The notes under the pieces are model-generated. The model ran no database searches, was not told where the DNA came from, and saw only the letters and a program-made list of their open reading frames with translations. A program made the translations under genes and the position numbers. Shown here piece by piece: positions 1-5,570 of a stretch of DNA of 24,634 nt. The stretch is from IMG/VR virus record IMGVR_UViG_3300001373_000014, positions 5,126-29,759 of that record. One strand, given 5' to 3'. This DNA is from a virus. Position 1 is the stretch's first letter; the number at the start of each line of letters is the position of its first letter.

Positions 1-185
1 TATAGCAATTCAATTTCAGATAATTCTTCAGCCAATATTTCAGCCACTTTAGTTTGAGCAAGTTGCTCATGTACTGTTTTATTAGCTATTACATTAACTC
101 TTTTTTCAAGGTTATTAGCTTGTTCTTCACTAAAGCCCATACCATCTAACAAACTGCTAGAATTGTGATTAAAATTTGTTTTCAT
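1..185 (-). CDS. Hypothetical protein, 3' part beyond window
   Basis: This is a minus-strand reading frame opening with ATG at 185-183 and staying open to the window edge, so only about 61 N-terminal residues are visible. They begin MKTNFNHNSSSLLDGMGFSE and continue as a Glu/Lys/Leu-rich helical stretch (EEQANNLEKRVNVIANKTV). No family is recognised. It lies 14 nt downstream of the stop of the 200-472 gene, in the same orientation, so it is probably the last visible gene of the left operon. Coding status is inferred from the uninterrupted frame and operon-like spacing. The true length is unknown. Confidence 0.6.
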   Translation of the reverse strand, partial: MKTNFNHNSSSLLDGMGFSEEQANNLEKRVNVIANKTVHEQLAQTKVAEILAEELSEIELL

Positions 186-199
186 ATTTTTTTGTGATT

Positions 200-472
200 T
201 TAATAAATTTCGTAATTTTCTTCCTCTGGTATTAATAATTCAAAAGCATCATCATAAATATGAAATGAATTATTTTTATAATATGTAGTATAATTAGCAC
301 TATCATAGGCTATACCATCTCTCATACAAACTTTTATCATATTTTTAACATAATTAGTATTTGTTTCACTAATTACAACAACTTCTTTAATATGTTCCAA
401 GCATATATAATTACTACTTCTTTTACCTTTTATAGGTTTAAGAATATCTCCTTTTTTAAATTTATTGGCCAT
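200..472 (-). CDS. Hypothetical 90-residue protein
   Basis: The protein is small (MANKFKKGDILKPIKGKRSS...), with a basic N-terminus and an acidic C-terminus (LLIPEEENYEIY). The opening 'FKKGDILKPIKGKRSSNYICLE' style is reminiscent of small SH3-like beta-barrel proteins found in phages (a KxGD turn followed by strands), but this is only an impression. It is translationally coupled to the upstream gene: the stop TAA of the 472-942 gene and this ATG share one base (TAATG). No catalytic motif is visible and no function is assigned. Confidence 0.65.
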   Translation of the reverse strand: MANKFKKGDILKPIKGKRSSNYICLEHIKEVVVISETNTNYVKNMIKVCMRDGIAYDSANYTTYYKNNSFHIYDDAFELLIPEEENYEIY

Positions 473-942
473 TAGTCTTCATTTAAAAGTTCACTAATTT
501 TTGCAAGGTCATTAGCAAGTTTCATTTCTTGAGATAAATTAGCCTCTAATGTAGCTTTAACAGATTTTAATTTGTCCAATTCTTTTTTGTGACTAATTTC
601 AGCAATTTTAATACTAATCACTTCAATCCAAGCAGCTGGTGAATGTCCTTCAATAATAAATGCAGGTTTTTTAACACCTTCAGGAAGATATTTATCTGCT
701 GCTTTATTGTAAGCTTCCATTTTACCTTCAATTGATGAACAAGCTTGTAAAAGCTTCATTACATCATTAATATTAGCAATTGGTCCAAATCCTGGTAATC
801 CTTGTGTAATAACAGGAACAGTTGAATCATTTTTGCTTAATTCTTTGATTTTAGCATTCACTGTCTCTAATAGAGCAGGAATATCTGCTTGTGTAAACTT
901 TGTTTGTGTGCTTAATGCTACACTTTCTTTTTCTGTTTTCAT
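472..942 (-). CDS. Hypothetical 156-residue protein with C-terminal coiled coil
   Basis: The product is soluble. Residues 1-60 are Thr/Val-rich with a Gly/Pro loop (QGLPGFGP), and residues from about 108 to 156 form a charged heptad-like helix (KKELDKLKSVKATLEANLSQ), suggesting a coiled coil and oligomerisation. No signal peptide or catalytic motif is seen and I do not recognise the family. It lies 11 nt downstream of the 31-residue membrane peptide and overlaps the next gene by one base, so it belongs to the same minus-strand operon. A role in the early, host-directed phase is a guess from its position away from virion genes. Confidence 0.7.
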   Translation of the reverse strand: MKTEKESVALSTQTKFTQADIPALLETVNAKIKELSKNDSTVPVITQGLPGFGPIANINDVMKLLQACSSIEGKMEAYNKAADKYLPEGVKKPAFIIEGHSPAAWIEVISIKIAEISHKKELDKLKSVKATLEANLSQEMKLANDLAKISELLNED

Positions 943-953
943 TTTTGTTTGTA

Positions 954-1049
954 TTAAGGATTAATTTTTAAAGTTTTTAAGATAATTAATATGCCAATTA
1001 TTAATATTATAGCTTCTATAATTATTAATGCTATTAGTCTTTTTTTCAT
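954..1049 (-). CDS. 31-residue single-span membrane peptide
   Basis: This short frame encodes a peptide beginning MKKRLIALIIIEAIILIIGI and ending KTLKINP: three basic residues, about 20 uninterrupted hydrophobic residues and a basic tail. This is the layout of a one-pass inner-membrane peptide with N-in topology. Its ATG lies 4 nt after the stop of the beta-barrel gene (1054-1539), and its stop lies 11 nt before the 472-942 start, so it fills the gap in the operon exactly. Phages use such peptides as holin-like, superinfection-exclusion or membrane-anchoring factors. Which of these applies cannot be told here. AT-rich DNA readily yields Ile/Leu-rich frames by chance, so coding status is moderate. 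Confidence 0.45.
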   Translation of the reverse strand: MKKRLIALIIIEAIILIIGILIILKTLKINP

Positions 1050-1053
1050 AATA

Positions 1054-1539
1054 TTAAAATTTAGTTCCTATTCGTAAATAACCACTATATTTCATACTAT
1101 TTGGATAGTCATAAAACTCTTGATCACTTCTATAATCATATGATAATCTACCACCAATAAACCAATTATTAAAATTATAATCAGCTCCCCATTCAATACC
1201 AATAGTAGCATTAGTTTCTTGTCTATTAATAACACCAAGTCTAATACCAGCATAAGCTCTAATTTGATCATCAAAGCCATACATTTGATTCATTCCAATA
1301 CCACCAATAACTGATGTATAACCATCTTCCAACACTTGGAAATTCTCCACACCCAAACGAGTGTAGAGAAATCCAACATATTCAACTTCCGCACCTATAT
1401 ATAATCCTCCTTCTTTAATAGAAGCAACAGGATCTGTTAAGACAGCAAATGTGAAATATTCTTTTTGTGTTGAATGAAAACAATGTTGAGCATTCATTGA
1501 CATTGTCAATAATAATGCTATTATTAAATATCTTTGCAT
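1054..1539 (-). CDS. Exported outer-membrane beta-barrel-like protein
   Basis: The 161-residue protein starts with a classical signal peptide (MQRYLIIALLLTMSMNAQ). The likely signal peptidase I site is after SMNA, and the 'NAQ' ending is common in Bacteroidota exported proteins. The mature part (about 145 residues) alternates polar and aromatic/hydrophobic residues in short strands separated by Gly/Asn/Asp turns (AYAGIRLGVINRQETNATIG, NNWFIGGRLSYDYRS), and the last residue is Phe (GYLRIGTKF), as in beta-barrels recognised by the BAM complex. The length fits an eight-stranded barrel. The gene overlaps the upstream 84-residue gene by 16 nt. Known phage-encoded outer-membrane proteins alter the receptor or block superinfection; that role is inferred here. 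An exported enzyme-free adhesin is the alternative. Confidence 0.7.
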   Translation of the reverse strand: MQRYLIIALLLTMSMNAQHCFHSTQKEYFTFAVLTDPVASIKEGGLYIGAEVEYVGFLYTRLGVENFQVLEDGYTSVIGGIGMNQMYGFDDQIRAYAGIRLGVINRQETNATIGIEWGADYNFNNWFIGGRLSYDYRSDQEFYDYPNSMKYSGYLRIGTKF

Positions 1540-1778
1540 AATGCAATAGGTTTATAATTTAAATTTATCATTTCTTCCCTAGAATAGTATGTATTTAATT
1601 GAATTAATGGATCATAACTAAAATCATCAATTTCAATTATCATTATATCATCAGAATCAGGAGCTAATTTTAAATTTTCTACTTTTTCTTCTGCTTCTTG
1701 TTGCGTAAATGCTTCTACAACACAAACACCATTATTCTTTCCTTCAAAGGAATAAGAAAACCAATATATTTTTTTCAT
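1524..1778 (-). CDS. Hypothetical 84-residue protein
   Basis: The protein is small and acidic, starting MKKIYWFSYSFEGKNNGVCV with a helix-like 'FTQQEAEEKVENLKLAPDS' segment. The pattern strand - 'A.t.eEAe.kv' helix - strand (DDIMIIEIDDFSY) resembles small phage proteins that take up a beta-alpha-beta fold, with no enzymatic motif. The C-terminal 16 nt overlap the start of the beta-barrel gene, and only 2 nt separate it from the upstream 94-residue gene, so all three must be co-transcribed. No function is assigned. Confidence 0.65.
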   Translation of the reverse strand: MKKIYWFSYSFEGKNNGVCVVEAFTQQEAEEKVENLKLAPDSDDIMIIEIDDFSYDPLIQLNTYYSREEMINLNYKPIALCKDI

Positions 1779-1780
1779 AA

Positions 1781-2065
1781 TTATAATGAATTAATATGTT
1801 GTTTAATGAAATCATTATCCACCAATATAGACTTCTCATATATGAGACCACTAGTTGAATATTTCTTCTGTATCCAGGATAATGTCTTAACATCATCTTC
1901 TTCATCTGAGGAAGAATTTCTACCATTATATTTAATAGCAGTGTCATCAAAACCAAAGAAGATAAGGTCTCTAATAATAGAAATCACTTTGTCATCTTCT
2001 TCAGTTTCTTTGGTCATTGTATAACCAATAGCTCTTTTACCATCTCTTATGATTGTTATTTTCAT
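1781..2065 (-). CDS. Hypothetical 94-residue protein
   Basis: The protein begins MKITIIRDGKRAIGYTMTKE and carries an acidic middle (SSSDEEDD) and a mixed C-terminus (KSILVDNDFIKQHINSL). No recognised domain, signal peptide or membrane span is present. Its ATG overlaps the stop of the 2062-2337 gene by 4 nt (ATGA-type), a classic sign of translational coupling. It is part of the left minus-strand operon of small proteins, a typical location for fast-evolving early phage genes that manipulate the host. That role is inferred only from position. Confidence 0.65.
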   Translation of the reverse strand: MKITIIRDGKRAIGYTMTKETEEDDKVISIIRDLIFFGFDDTAIKYNGRNSSSDEEDDVKTLSWIQKKYSTSGLIYEKSILVDNDFIKQHINSL

Positions 2066-2337
2066 ATTCTAGAATTTTTAATTAATTCAACTGGATTTAT
2101 TCCTGATAGTATTAATTTCTTTAATAATATAATATAATCAAGAAATTCATTCTCATCATTTGCTGATATATAAATACCTGCATTATCATTACCTATAACT
2201 ATCCATTCAACAAAGTTTAATTGTTTATCAATTACAACTAATGTATCTGAACTAAGAGCTAAATAGTATTCATAATTATCATCATTAACAATCTTCTCAG
2301 GATGAATTAATGTTATTGTTTTTAATATATTGTTCAT
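2062..2337 (-). CDS. Hypothetical 91-residue protein, first gene of left operon
   Basis: The product (MNNILKTITLIHPEKIVNDD...) appears beta-rich, with alternating short strands (YYLALSSDTLVVIDKQLNFV, EWIVIGNDNAGIYIS), and ends in a leucine-rich helix. No family is recognised. As the most upstream gene of the left minus-strand cluster, its promoter should lie in 2340-2420. I could not find a convincing -33/-7 pair there, so this operon may use a different promoter class, for example one read by a phage RNA polymerase. It is coupled to the next gene by a 4-nt overlap. Confidence 0.65.
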   Translation of the reverse strand: MNNILKTITLIHPEKIVNDDNYEYYLALSSDTLVVIDKQLNFVEWIVIGNDNAGIYISANDENEFLDYIILLKKLILSGINPVELIKNSRI

Positions 2338-2542
2338 AATGCTATATTATTTTAATTGAACGTTGTTTTTTCTGTTTGTTTTTGAAGACGTTTATACAAT
2401 GAAAGGTGTCCACAACCCCTTTTTAACCAACTAACACAACTAAAAATATTAGAAGATTGTTAGTAATATGCCATTTCTATTGAAGAATAAATAATTGAAC
2501 TTTTAAAAAGACGTGTTTAACTTTTTTTCATTGCGAATAATG

Positions 2543-2585
2543 CAATAAATAAGAAAAATGGACTTCACCATCGATAATGAAGCCC
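2543..2585 (-). terminator. Rho-independent terminator, distal of a tandem pair
   Basis: On the minus strand GGGCTTCA pairs with TGAAGTCC (one C/A mismatch; 10-nt loop) and is followed by ATTTTTCTTATTT. The plus-strand stem positions are 2560-2567 and 2578-2585. It lies about 115 nt downstream of the first terminator, so it either catches read-through from the GC-rich gene or ends an unannotated small RNA. Confidence 0.6.
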
Positions 2586-2652
2586 AATTCCCAAACAATA
2601 TAAAAAACACATTCAACATTTATACCTATATATATATATACATTTTAAGAAG

Positions 2653-2683
2653 CCCACCCAAACGTTGAGTCATCAACCCACCC
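2653..2683 (-). other. Paired GGGTGGG tracts around a hairpin
   Basis: The minus strand reads GGGTGGG, then 17 nt containing a 5-bp hairpin (GTTGA/TCAAC, loop TGAC; plus coordinates 2664-2677), then GGGTGGG again. Four GGG runs could form a quadruplex whose long loop is itself a hairpin. In a genome this AT-rich the paired identical heptamers are conspicuous. The role is unknown. Confidence 0.4.
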
Positions 2684-2690
2684 TATATAT

Positions 2691-2726
2691 AAAAGGGGAA
2701 ATTAGGGCGTTAGCCCTAAGATTCCC
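2691..2726 (-). terminator. Strong terminator overlapping stop of 2716-3189 gene
   Basis: On the minus strand TTAGGGC-TAAC-GCCCTAA forms a perfect 7-bp stem (plus 2702-2708 and 2713-2719). It extends outward by GGGAA/TTCCC pairing and is followed by CTTTT. The TAG stop codon of the GC-rich gene is inside the stem, so translation ends within the terminator itself. Confidence 0.8.
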
Positions 2727-3189
2727 AAGCAAGAGTGCGTGGTGCTTTTTTAGCAGCAGGCAAGTCTTTCTTAGCTTTGCGACGAGTTGTTTTCAAGTCG
2801 TCAGCAATGCGTTCTTCGTCGAGGTAGAATACCACGTCGATGACAGGTTGACCTTGCTTGTCAAGGACAGCCTTGCCACGACGAGTGGTTCGCTCTGCCT
2901 CTGACGCAGTCACGATGCAGGCGAGACATTCGTCAAGGCTTGTTTGAAGTTCAGCTTCAGATGAACTTTCACGAATGAAGTCAGAGATTGCTTGCGAGCA
3001 ACAAACTCTGTCTTCTTCGTTTTCAGAATTGACGACACGTAAGAGTAAGCGAACGTCGTCATTCTCGAAATTGTCGATGCTGTAAAGCTCGACATAACCC
3101 TTAGGACCTAAAAGGTCATTAAGGGTTCCACAGTTCTCTGAACTTGTTTCAGTTGAACGTTTTCCAAATTTACTTTTTAAATTTGCCAT
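2716..3189 (-). CDS. GC-rich, apparently highly expressed 157-residue protein of unknown function
   Basis: I chose ATG at 3189 (MANLKSKFGKRSTETSSENC). The frame can be extended upstream to a GTG at 3291, but that extension runs through hairpin-forming, low-GC leader sequence. The middle is acidic and helical (Ser/Glu-rich, about residues 65-90), followed by a beta segment (VIDVVFYLDEER) and a very basic C-terminus (TTRRKAKKDLPAAKKAPR) that could bind nucleic acid. Base use is unlike its neighbours: a hand count over 2821-2940 gives 67 of 120 G+C, against 14 of 60 at 6361-6420 in TerL. Codons such as CGT, CGC, GAC, ATC and TTC dominate. The gene stands alone between a hairpin-bearing leader and a strong terminator. 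Strong expression or recent acquisition both fit; no family is recognised. Confidence 0.75.
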   Translation of the reverse strand: MANLKSKFGKRSTETSSENCGTLNDLLGPKGYVELYSIDNFENDDVRLLLRVVNSENEEDRVCCSQAISDFIRESSSEAELQTSLDECLACIVTASEAERTTRRGKAVLDKQGQPVIDVVFYLDEERIADDLKTTRRKAKKDLPAAKKAPRTLAWES

Positions 3190-3214
3190 AATTATTGATT
3201 TTAGAATAAAATTA

Positions 3215-3300
3215 ATGATTGGTGGGGCATAGCCCAACCTTTTATTTTTGTGTGGGGTTTTGAATTGGTAGTGGTCTCCCATAGGGGACACATAATCTTT
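3215..3300 (-). promoter_or_regulatory. Two hairpins in leader of the GC-rich gene
   Basis: On the minus strand GGTTGGGC-TAT-GCCCCACC forms an 8-bp stem with one G.T pair. Upstream, an imperfect GC-rich hairpin surrounds CCCC-TAT-GGGAG, near 3271-3291. If transcription starts upstream of both, they would stabilise or regulate the messenger. If it starts near 3200 (the TAATTTTA element), they lie in the promoter instead. Confidence 0.35.
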
Positions 3301-3406
3301 TTCCTAATTTTGAAAAAAAAATTTTTGAAAATTTTCCAGAAAATCAAGGGGTTATGATTTTAACGAAAAAAATAATTTTATTATTCGAGATTTTGTTTTT
3401 ACCTTT

Positions 3407-3420
3407 GGTGGGTGGGTGGG
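3407..3420 (+). other. G-quadruplex-like run
   Basis: The sequence GGTGGGTGGGTGGG has three GGG and one GG tract joined by single T loops, the tightest parallel-quadruplex geometry with one vacancy. It sits about 120 bases upstream of the virion-module promoter in otherwise AT-rich DNA. The function is unknown. Confidence 0.4.
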
Positions 3421-3525
3421 TTTGTTCTTATTGTATGTTCTAGAATTTTAAGCTTCCTTATATAGAATATATTTGAATATTTGTAATATTTTTGGTATAA
3501 TATAGCAATTGGATTAAAAAAAATA

Positions 3526-3555
3526 TTGTTAATTCATTTTATGTTTATATCTTTG
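3526..3555 (+). promoter_or_regulatory. Bacteroidota-type promoter of the virion module
   Basis: TTG at 3526-3528, a 19-nt spacer and TATCTTTG at 3548-3555 match the primary-sigma consensus described for Flavobacterium and Bacteroides (-33 TTG, -7 TAnnTTTG). Initiation would be expected about 7 nt downstream, near 3562, leaving only a few leader nucleotides before the ATG at 3569. A nearly leaderless first gene is implied. Confidence 0.6.
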
Positions 3556-3568
3556 TACAAACTAAATT

Positions 3569-3940
3569 ATGGAACCAACTATCATAATACAGAAATTACG
3601 TCTTCAGCATGAAGATGTTTATAGACAAGCTGAGAAATATTATGCTATTCTGTCAGCTATTAATTCTCTTCATTTAACAGAGAGAGAATTACAACTTATT
3701 GCTTTTACAGCTATTCATGGTAATATGTCCTATGCTTATATTAGGGAAGAGTTTTGTAAAAAGTATAATACGTCCAATCCAACGATTAATAATATTATTT
3801 CCAAGCTTAAGAAGAGTAAAATCTTGGTTAAGGAAGCTGGAAAGATTAAAGTGAATCCAAGGATTGTTCTTGATTTTAACAAGGAGATAAGATTGGTAAT
3901 AACACTTAATATTAAAGGAGATGGAAAGAGTAGTGATTAA
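3569..3940 (+). CDS. Winged helix-turn-helix protein
   Basis: The 123-residue protein opens with an amphipathic helix (HEDVYRQAEKYYAILSAI). Residues about 36-95 look like a winged helix: LTERELQLIAFTAIHG, a second helix (YAYIREEFCKKY), the recognition-like helix after 'NTSNPTINNIISKLKKSKIL' and a wing (VKEAGKIKVNPRIVLDF). It is the first gene after the virion promoter. It may regulate that promoter or bind DNA for packaging; both are known roles of such folds in phages, and the sequence does not decide between them. Its last 20 nt overlap a 44-codon frame. The start is set by the promoter just upstream, with no in-frame alternative nearby. Confidence 0.75.
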   Translation: MEPTIIIQKLRLQHEDVYRQAEKYYAILSAINSLHLTERELQLIAFTAIHGNMSYAYIREEFCKKYNTSNPTINNIISKLKKSKILVKEAGKIKVNPRIVLDFNKEIRLVITLNIKGDGKSSD

Positions 3941-4055
3941 AACAGAAAAAAGAACAATGGTTTATTGGATGAATAAGTATGCCTATGAACAGGTTGAAAA
4001 AGCTCTTAAAGAAGCCTTAACTAAAAATATAATTAAGGAGAATGAAACCAACTAA
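3921..4055 (+). CDS. 44-residue overlapping small protein
   Basis: The frame begins ATG at 3921, inside the end of the winged-helix gene, and ends TAA at 4053-4055, inside the start of the HU-like gene. It fills the gap between them with overlaps of 20 and 15 nt. The product starts MERVVIKTEKRTMVYWMNKY and then forms a Lys/Glu/Ala helix (EQVEKALKEALTKNIIKENE). The amphipathic helix and the gap-filling position favour a real gene. No function is assigned. Confidence 0.5.
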   Translation: MERVVIKTEKRTMVYWMNKYAYEQVEKALKEALTKNIIKENETN

Positions 4056-4392
4056 TATGACAGTGAAGGAATATTTACAAAAGAGATTGTCTATTTCTTT
4101 AGTGGTTCCTGAAAAGATTATAGATGCTGTTATTACACATCAGTTTGATTCTGCCAATGATGCTACAAACACTTGCCAGAGTGTAGAGATTTCAGGATTT
4201 GGCAAGTTTTGCTTTAATCAGAAAAGGGCATTAAAGTTGATGGAGAAGTATTTGAGTCAAAAGGAAGTGTTTACAAACATTTTAAATGACGAGAATATTT
4301 CTGAACAAAGAAGAAGGAATATAGGGATGAAGCTTGAACAAGCTTTGAGTAATATAAAATCATTAAAACCAAAATTACATGAGCCTAGCTAA
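4042..4392 (+). CDS. HU/IHF-fold-like DNA-binding protein
   Basis: The N-terminal 70 residues follow the HU/IHF pattern: helix (TVKEYLQKRLSISL), helix (PEKIIDAVITHQFDSANDAT), then SVEISGFGKFCFNQ. This last corresponds to the family's hallmark 'V.l.GFGtF' strand-turn that precedes the DNA-binding arms. Here the basic arm region is replaced by a helical extension (KRALKLMEKYLSQKEVFTNI and onward to residue 116), so DNA bending by the usual beta arms is doubtful. HU/IHF homologues are known in the structural modules of crAss-like phages. The ATG follows AAGGAG by one base, too close for an ordinary ribosome-binding site. The next gene overlaps by 14 nt. Confidence 0.65.
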   Translation: MKPTNMTVKEYLQKRLSISLVVPEKIIDAVITHQFDSANDATNTCQSVEISGFGKFCFNQKRALKLMEKYLSQKEVFTNILNDENISEQRRRNIGMKLEQALSNIKSLKPKLHEPS

Positions 4393-4660
4393 TATTTATG
4401 AGGGATGGATGAATAATCTTTTTCCACAAGAGGATAAAAAAGAGATAATAAAAATGGTTCAAGATTATAGAATGGAGATATGTAAGGGATGTCCTGAACA
4501 TTCTTCCAACAAGAAACCCTCTAACACCCTTAGATGGGATGACCATTGTACTAATTGTGGCTGTACACTTTCTGCAAAAACAGCCTGTCTTTCATGCAAA
4601 TGTCCATTGGATAAATGGGCTGCAATGATTTCTGAAGAACAAAAAAATATATTGTTATGA
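4379..4660 (+). CDS. Small zinc-binding (Cys-rich) protein
   Basis: Of its 93 residues, the second half carries at least two zinc knuckle pairs: CKGC (about 35-38), then HCTNCGC (about 56-62) and CLSCKC (about 70-75), ending in CPLDKW. This spacing suggests a zinc ribbon or treble-clef fold binding one or two Zn ions. The combination 'hC..CGC.l..Kt...s.kCPl.KW' is, from memory, common in small proteins beside terminase genes of Bacteroidota phages, where the function is not established. It overlaps the preceding gene by 14 nt and the following by 4 nt (ATGA). Confidence 0.75.
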   Translation: MSLANIYEGWMNNLFPQEDKKEIIKMVQDYRMEICKGCPEHSSNKKPSNTLRWDDHCTNCGCTLSAKTACLSCKCPLDKWAAMISEEQKNILL

Positions 4661-4944
4661 AAAGTAGATTAAACGCCAACACATTTAGAAAAATTCCTCT
4701 AAAAAATTTCATAGATACATTGATTCAAGTGTATAATAGTGGAGTGGATTATATTGATATTGTGGGAAAGAACACGCCCACAGATAATAGGGATATTATT
4801 AATATTCGTGTGAAGCAGGAATACAAGTCTGATGTTGATATGGAATATGATGTTCATGAATATGAGGAAGAACCAGAGCAAGAACAAGAACAAGACCAAG
4901 AACACAAACCTTTTTCTGATCTTGATATTGCAGATTTAATTTAA
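4657..4944 (+). CDS. Hypothetical acidic 95-residue protein
   Basis: The N-terminal half has an ordered helix-strand look (RKIPLKNFIDTLIQVYNSGV, DYIDIVGKN). The second half is extremely acidic (YEEEPEQEQEQDQEHK) and ends SDLDIADLI. There is no catalytic motif. The acidic tail may mediate contact with a basic partner or DNA mimicry; this is a guess. It is translationally coupled by ATGA overlap to the zinc protein and lies 6 nt upstream of the next gene. Confidence 0.65.
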   Translation: MKSRLNANTFRKIPLKNFIDTLIQVYNSGVDYIDIVGKNTPTDNRDIINIRVKQEYKSDVDMEYDVHEYEEEPEQEQEQDQEHKPFSDLDIADLI

Positions 4945-4950
4945 GAATAT

Positions 4951-5229
4951 ATGAAACCAAGCTATTCTCACAAAATTACAAAGATTCTGAATGAATTAAA
5001 AAGAGATTTTCCACAATGTAATTTAGGAAAACATTTAGCAACAGCTCTTGATGAGCAGGATATATGGTCTCTTTCTGATAAGGACATGTTTAGTCTCTTG
5101 GAAGAATATGCTTCAGAGCTCTCCATGGATAAACCACATGAGGATGAAGAGCTAGAAAAAATAATTAAACAAGGAATGAATCTCACAACTCTCATTTATG
5201 ACGATGATGATAGTGATGAAGAAGAATAA
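4951..5229 (+). CDS. Hypothetical acidic 92-residue protein
   Basis: The product is mostly helical (KITKILNELKRDFPQCNLGK, SDKDMFSLLEEYASEL), with a tail of consecutive Asp/Glu (DDDDSDEEE). With the previous gene it makes two successive small acidic proteins directly ahead of the packaging genes. No family is recognised. A role in assembly or packaging is suggested by position only. The stop is followed 8 nt later by the next ATG in a leader shared with two other genes (AACTACATTATGG). Confidence 0.65.
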   Translation: MKPSYSHKITKILNELKRDFPQCNLGKHLATALDEQDIWSLSDKDMFSLLEEYASELSMDKPHEDEELEKIIKQGMNLTTLIYDDDDSDEEE

Positions 5230-5237
5230 ACTACATT

Positions 5238-5570
5238 ATGGCAATAAAAAAAACTACATACATAAATGCAGAACTTGATTGGGCTGAGACACAATTGTCT
5301 AGCTGGAAGAGTTATGTTGACAACAATCCTTTACATGAAATGAAGGATAGGGTGGAATACAAAGAAACTAGAGCAGGGGGTGTAATGCCCATGATTGTTG
5401 CTACAATTGAAGCTCAGGGAAAATTTGTCCAGGAAACAATGAAGAATTATTTGTCTCTTTTAGAAGTGGTGGATAATTTAAGGAATAAAGAAGAAACAAA
5501 GAAAGTTGCTGTTAGGGGAGATGTACAATTAGGAAGTATGGCTGATGAATTCTTGGAAAGAAGAAAATAA
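5238..5570 (+). CDS. Candidate small terminase subunit
   Basis: The 110-residue helical protein (MAIKKTTYINAELDWAETQL...) has a long central helix (GVMPMIVATIEAQGKFVQET to LLEVVDNLRNKEETKKV) and a charged C-terminus (ADEFLERRK). It is immediately upstream of TerL, with the TAA stop and the TerL ATG sharing one base. That is the usual place of TerS, whose job is to recognise phage DNA and load the TerL motor, and its size and helical content fit. There is no clear N-terminal helix-turn-helix, which TerS often has, so the assignment rests mainly on position. Confidence 0.5.
   Translation: MAIKKTTYINAELDWAETQLSSWKSYVDNNPLHEMKDRVEYKETRAGGVMPMIVATIEAQGKFVQETMKNYLSLLEVVDNLRNKEETKKVAVRGDVQLGSMADEFLERRK

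Larger units (their letters stand above)
2338..2715. other. Noncoding interval between left operon and GC-rich gene
   Basis: These 378 bases hold no credible gene. The left two thirds is plain AT-rich sequence. The right third holds two minus-strand hairpin terminators, an alternating TA tract (about 2628-2641), and a pair of CCCACCC heptamers flanking a short hairpin. No plus-strand promoter matching the Bacteroidota pattern was seen. The interval presumably carries the promoter of the left operon, which I could not identify. Confidence 0.6.
3190..3568. promoter_or_regulatory. Divergent intergenic control region
   Basis: These 379 bases separate the minus-strand GC-rich gene from the plus-strand virion module. 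Contents, left to right: a possible minus-strand -7 element TAATTTTA (3214-3207) with TTG 20 nt upstream (3237-3235); hairpin-forming leader sequence (3215-3300); an A/T-tract segment with the palindrome GAAAATTTTC (about 3328-3337) of the kind seen in bent or easily melted DNA; a G-rich run (3407-3420); and the plus-strand promoter at 3526-3555. No gene is visible. A replication-origin role is possible but untested. Confidence 0.5.

Noticed and set aside
2558-2668. Plus-strand 36-codon ORF (MDFTIDNEAQFPNNIKNT...)
   Set aside because: It runs through a minus-strand terminator and the TA-repeat tract, giving a YIYIYI stretch, and has no promoter or neighbour on that strand.
3190-3291. Upstream extension of the GC-rich gene to a GTG start
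   Set aside because: The added residues come from AT-rich hairpin leader and have unrelated composition. ATG at 3189 begins the consistent codon usage.
4031-4044. AAGGAG as Shine-Dalgarno before 4042 (and before 3921)
   Set aside because: The spacing of 0-1 nt to the ATG is too short to work, and Bacteroidota rarely use this signal. It is part of the overlapping coding sequence.
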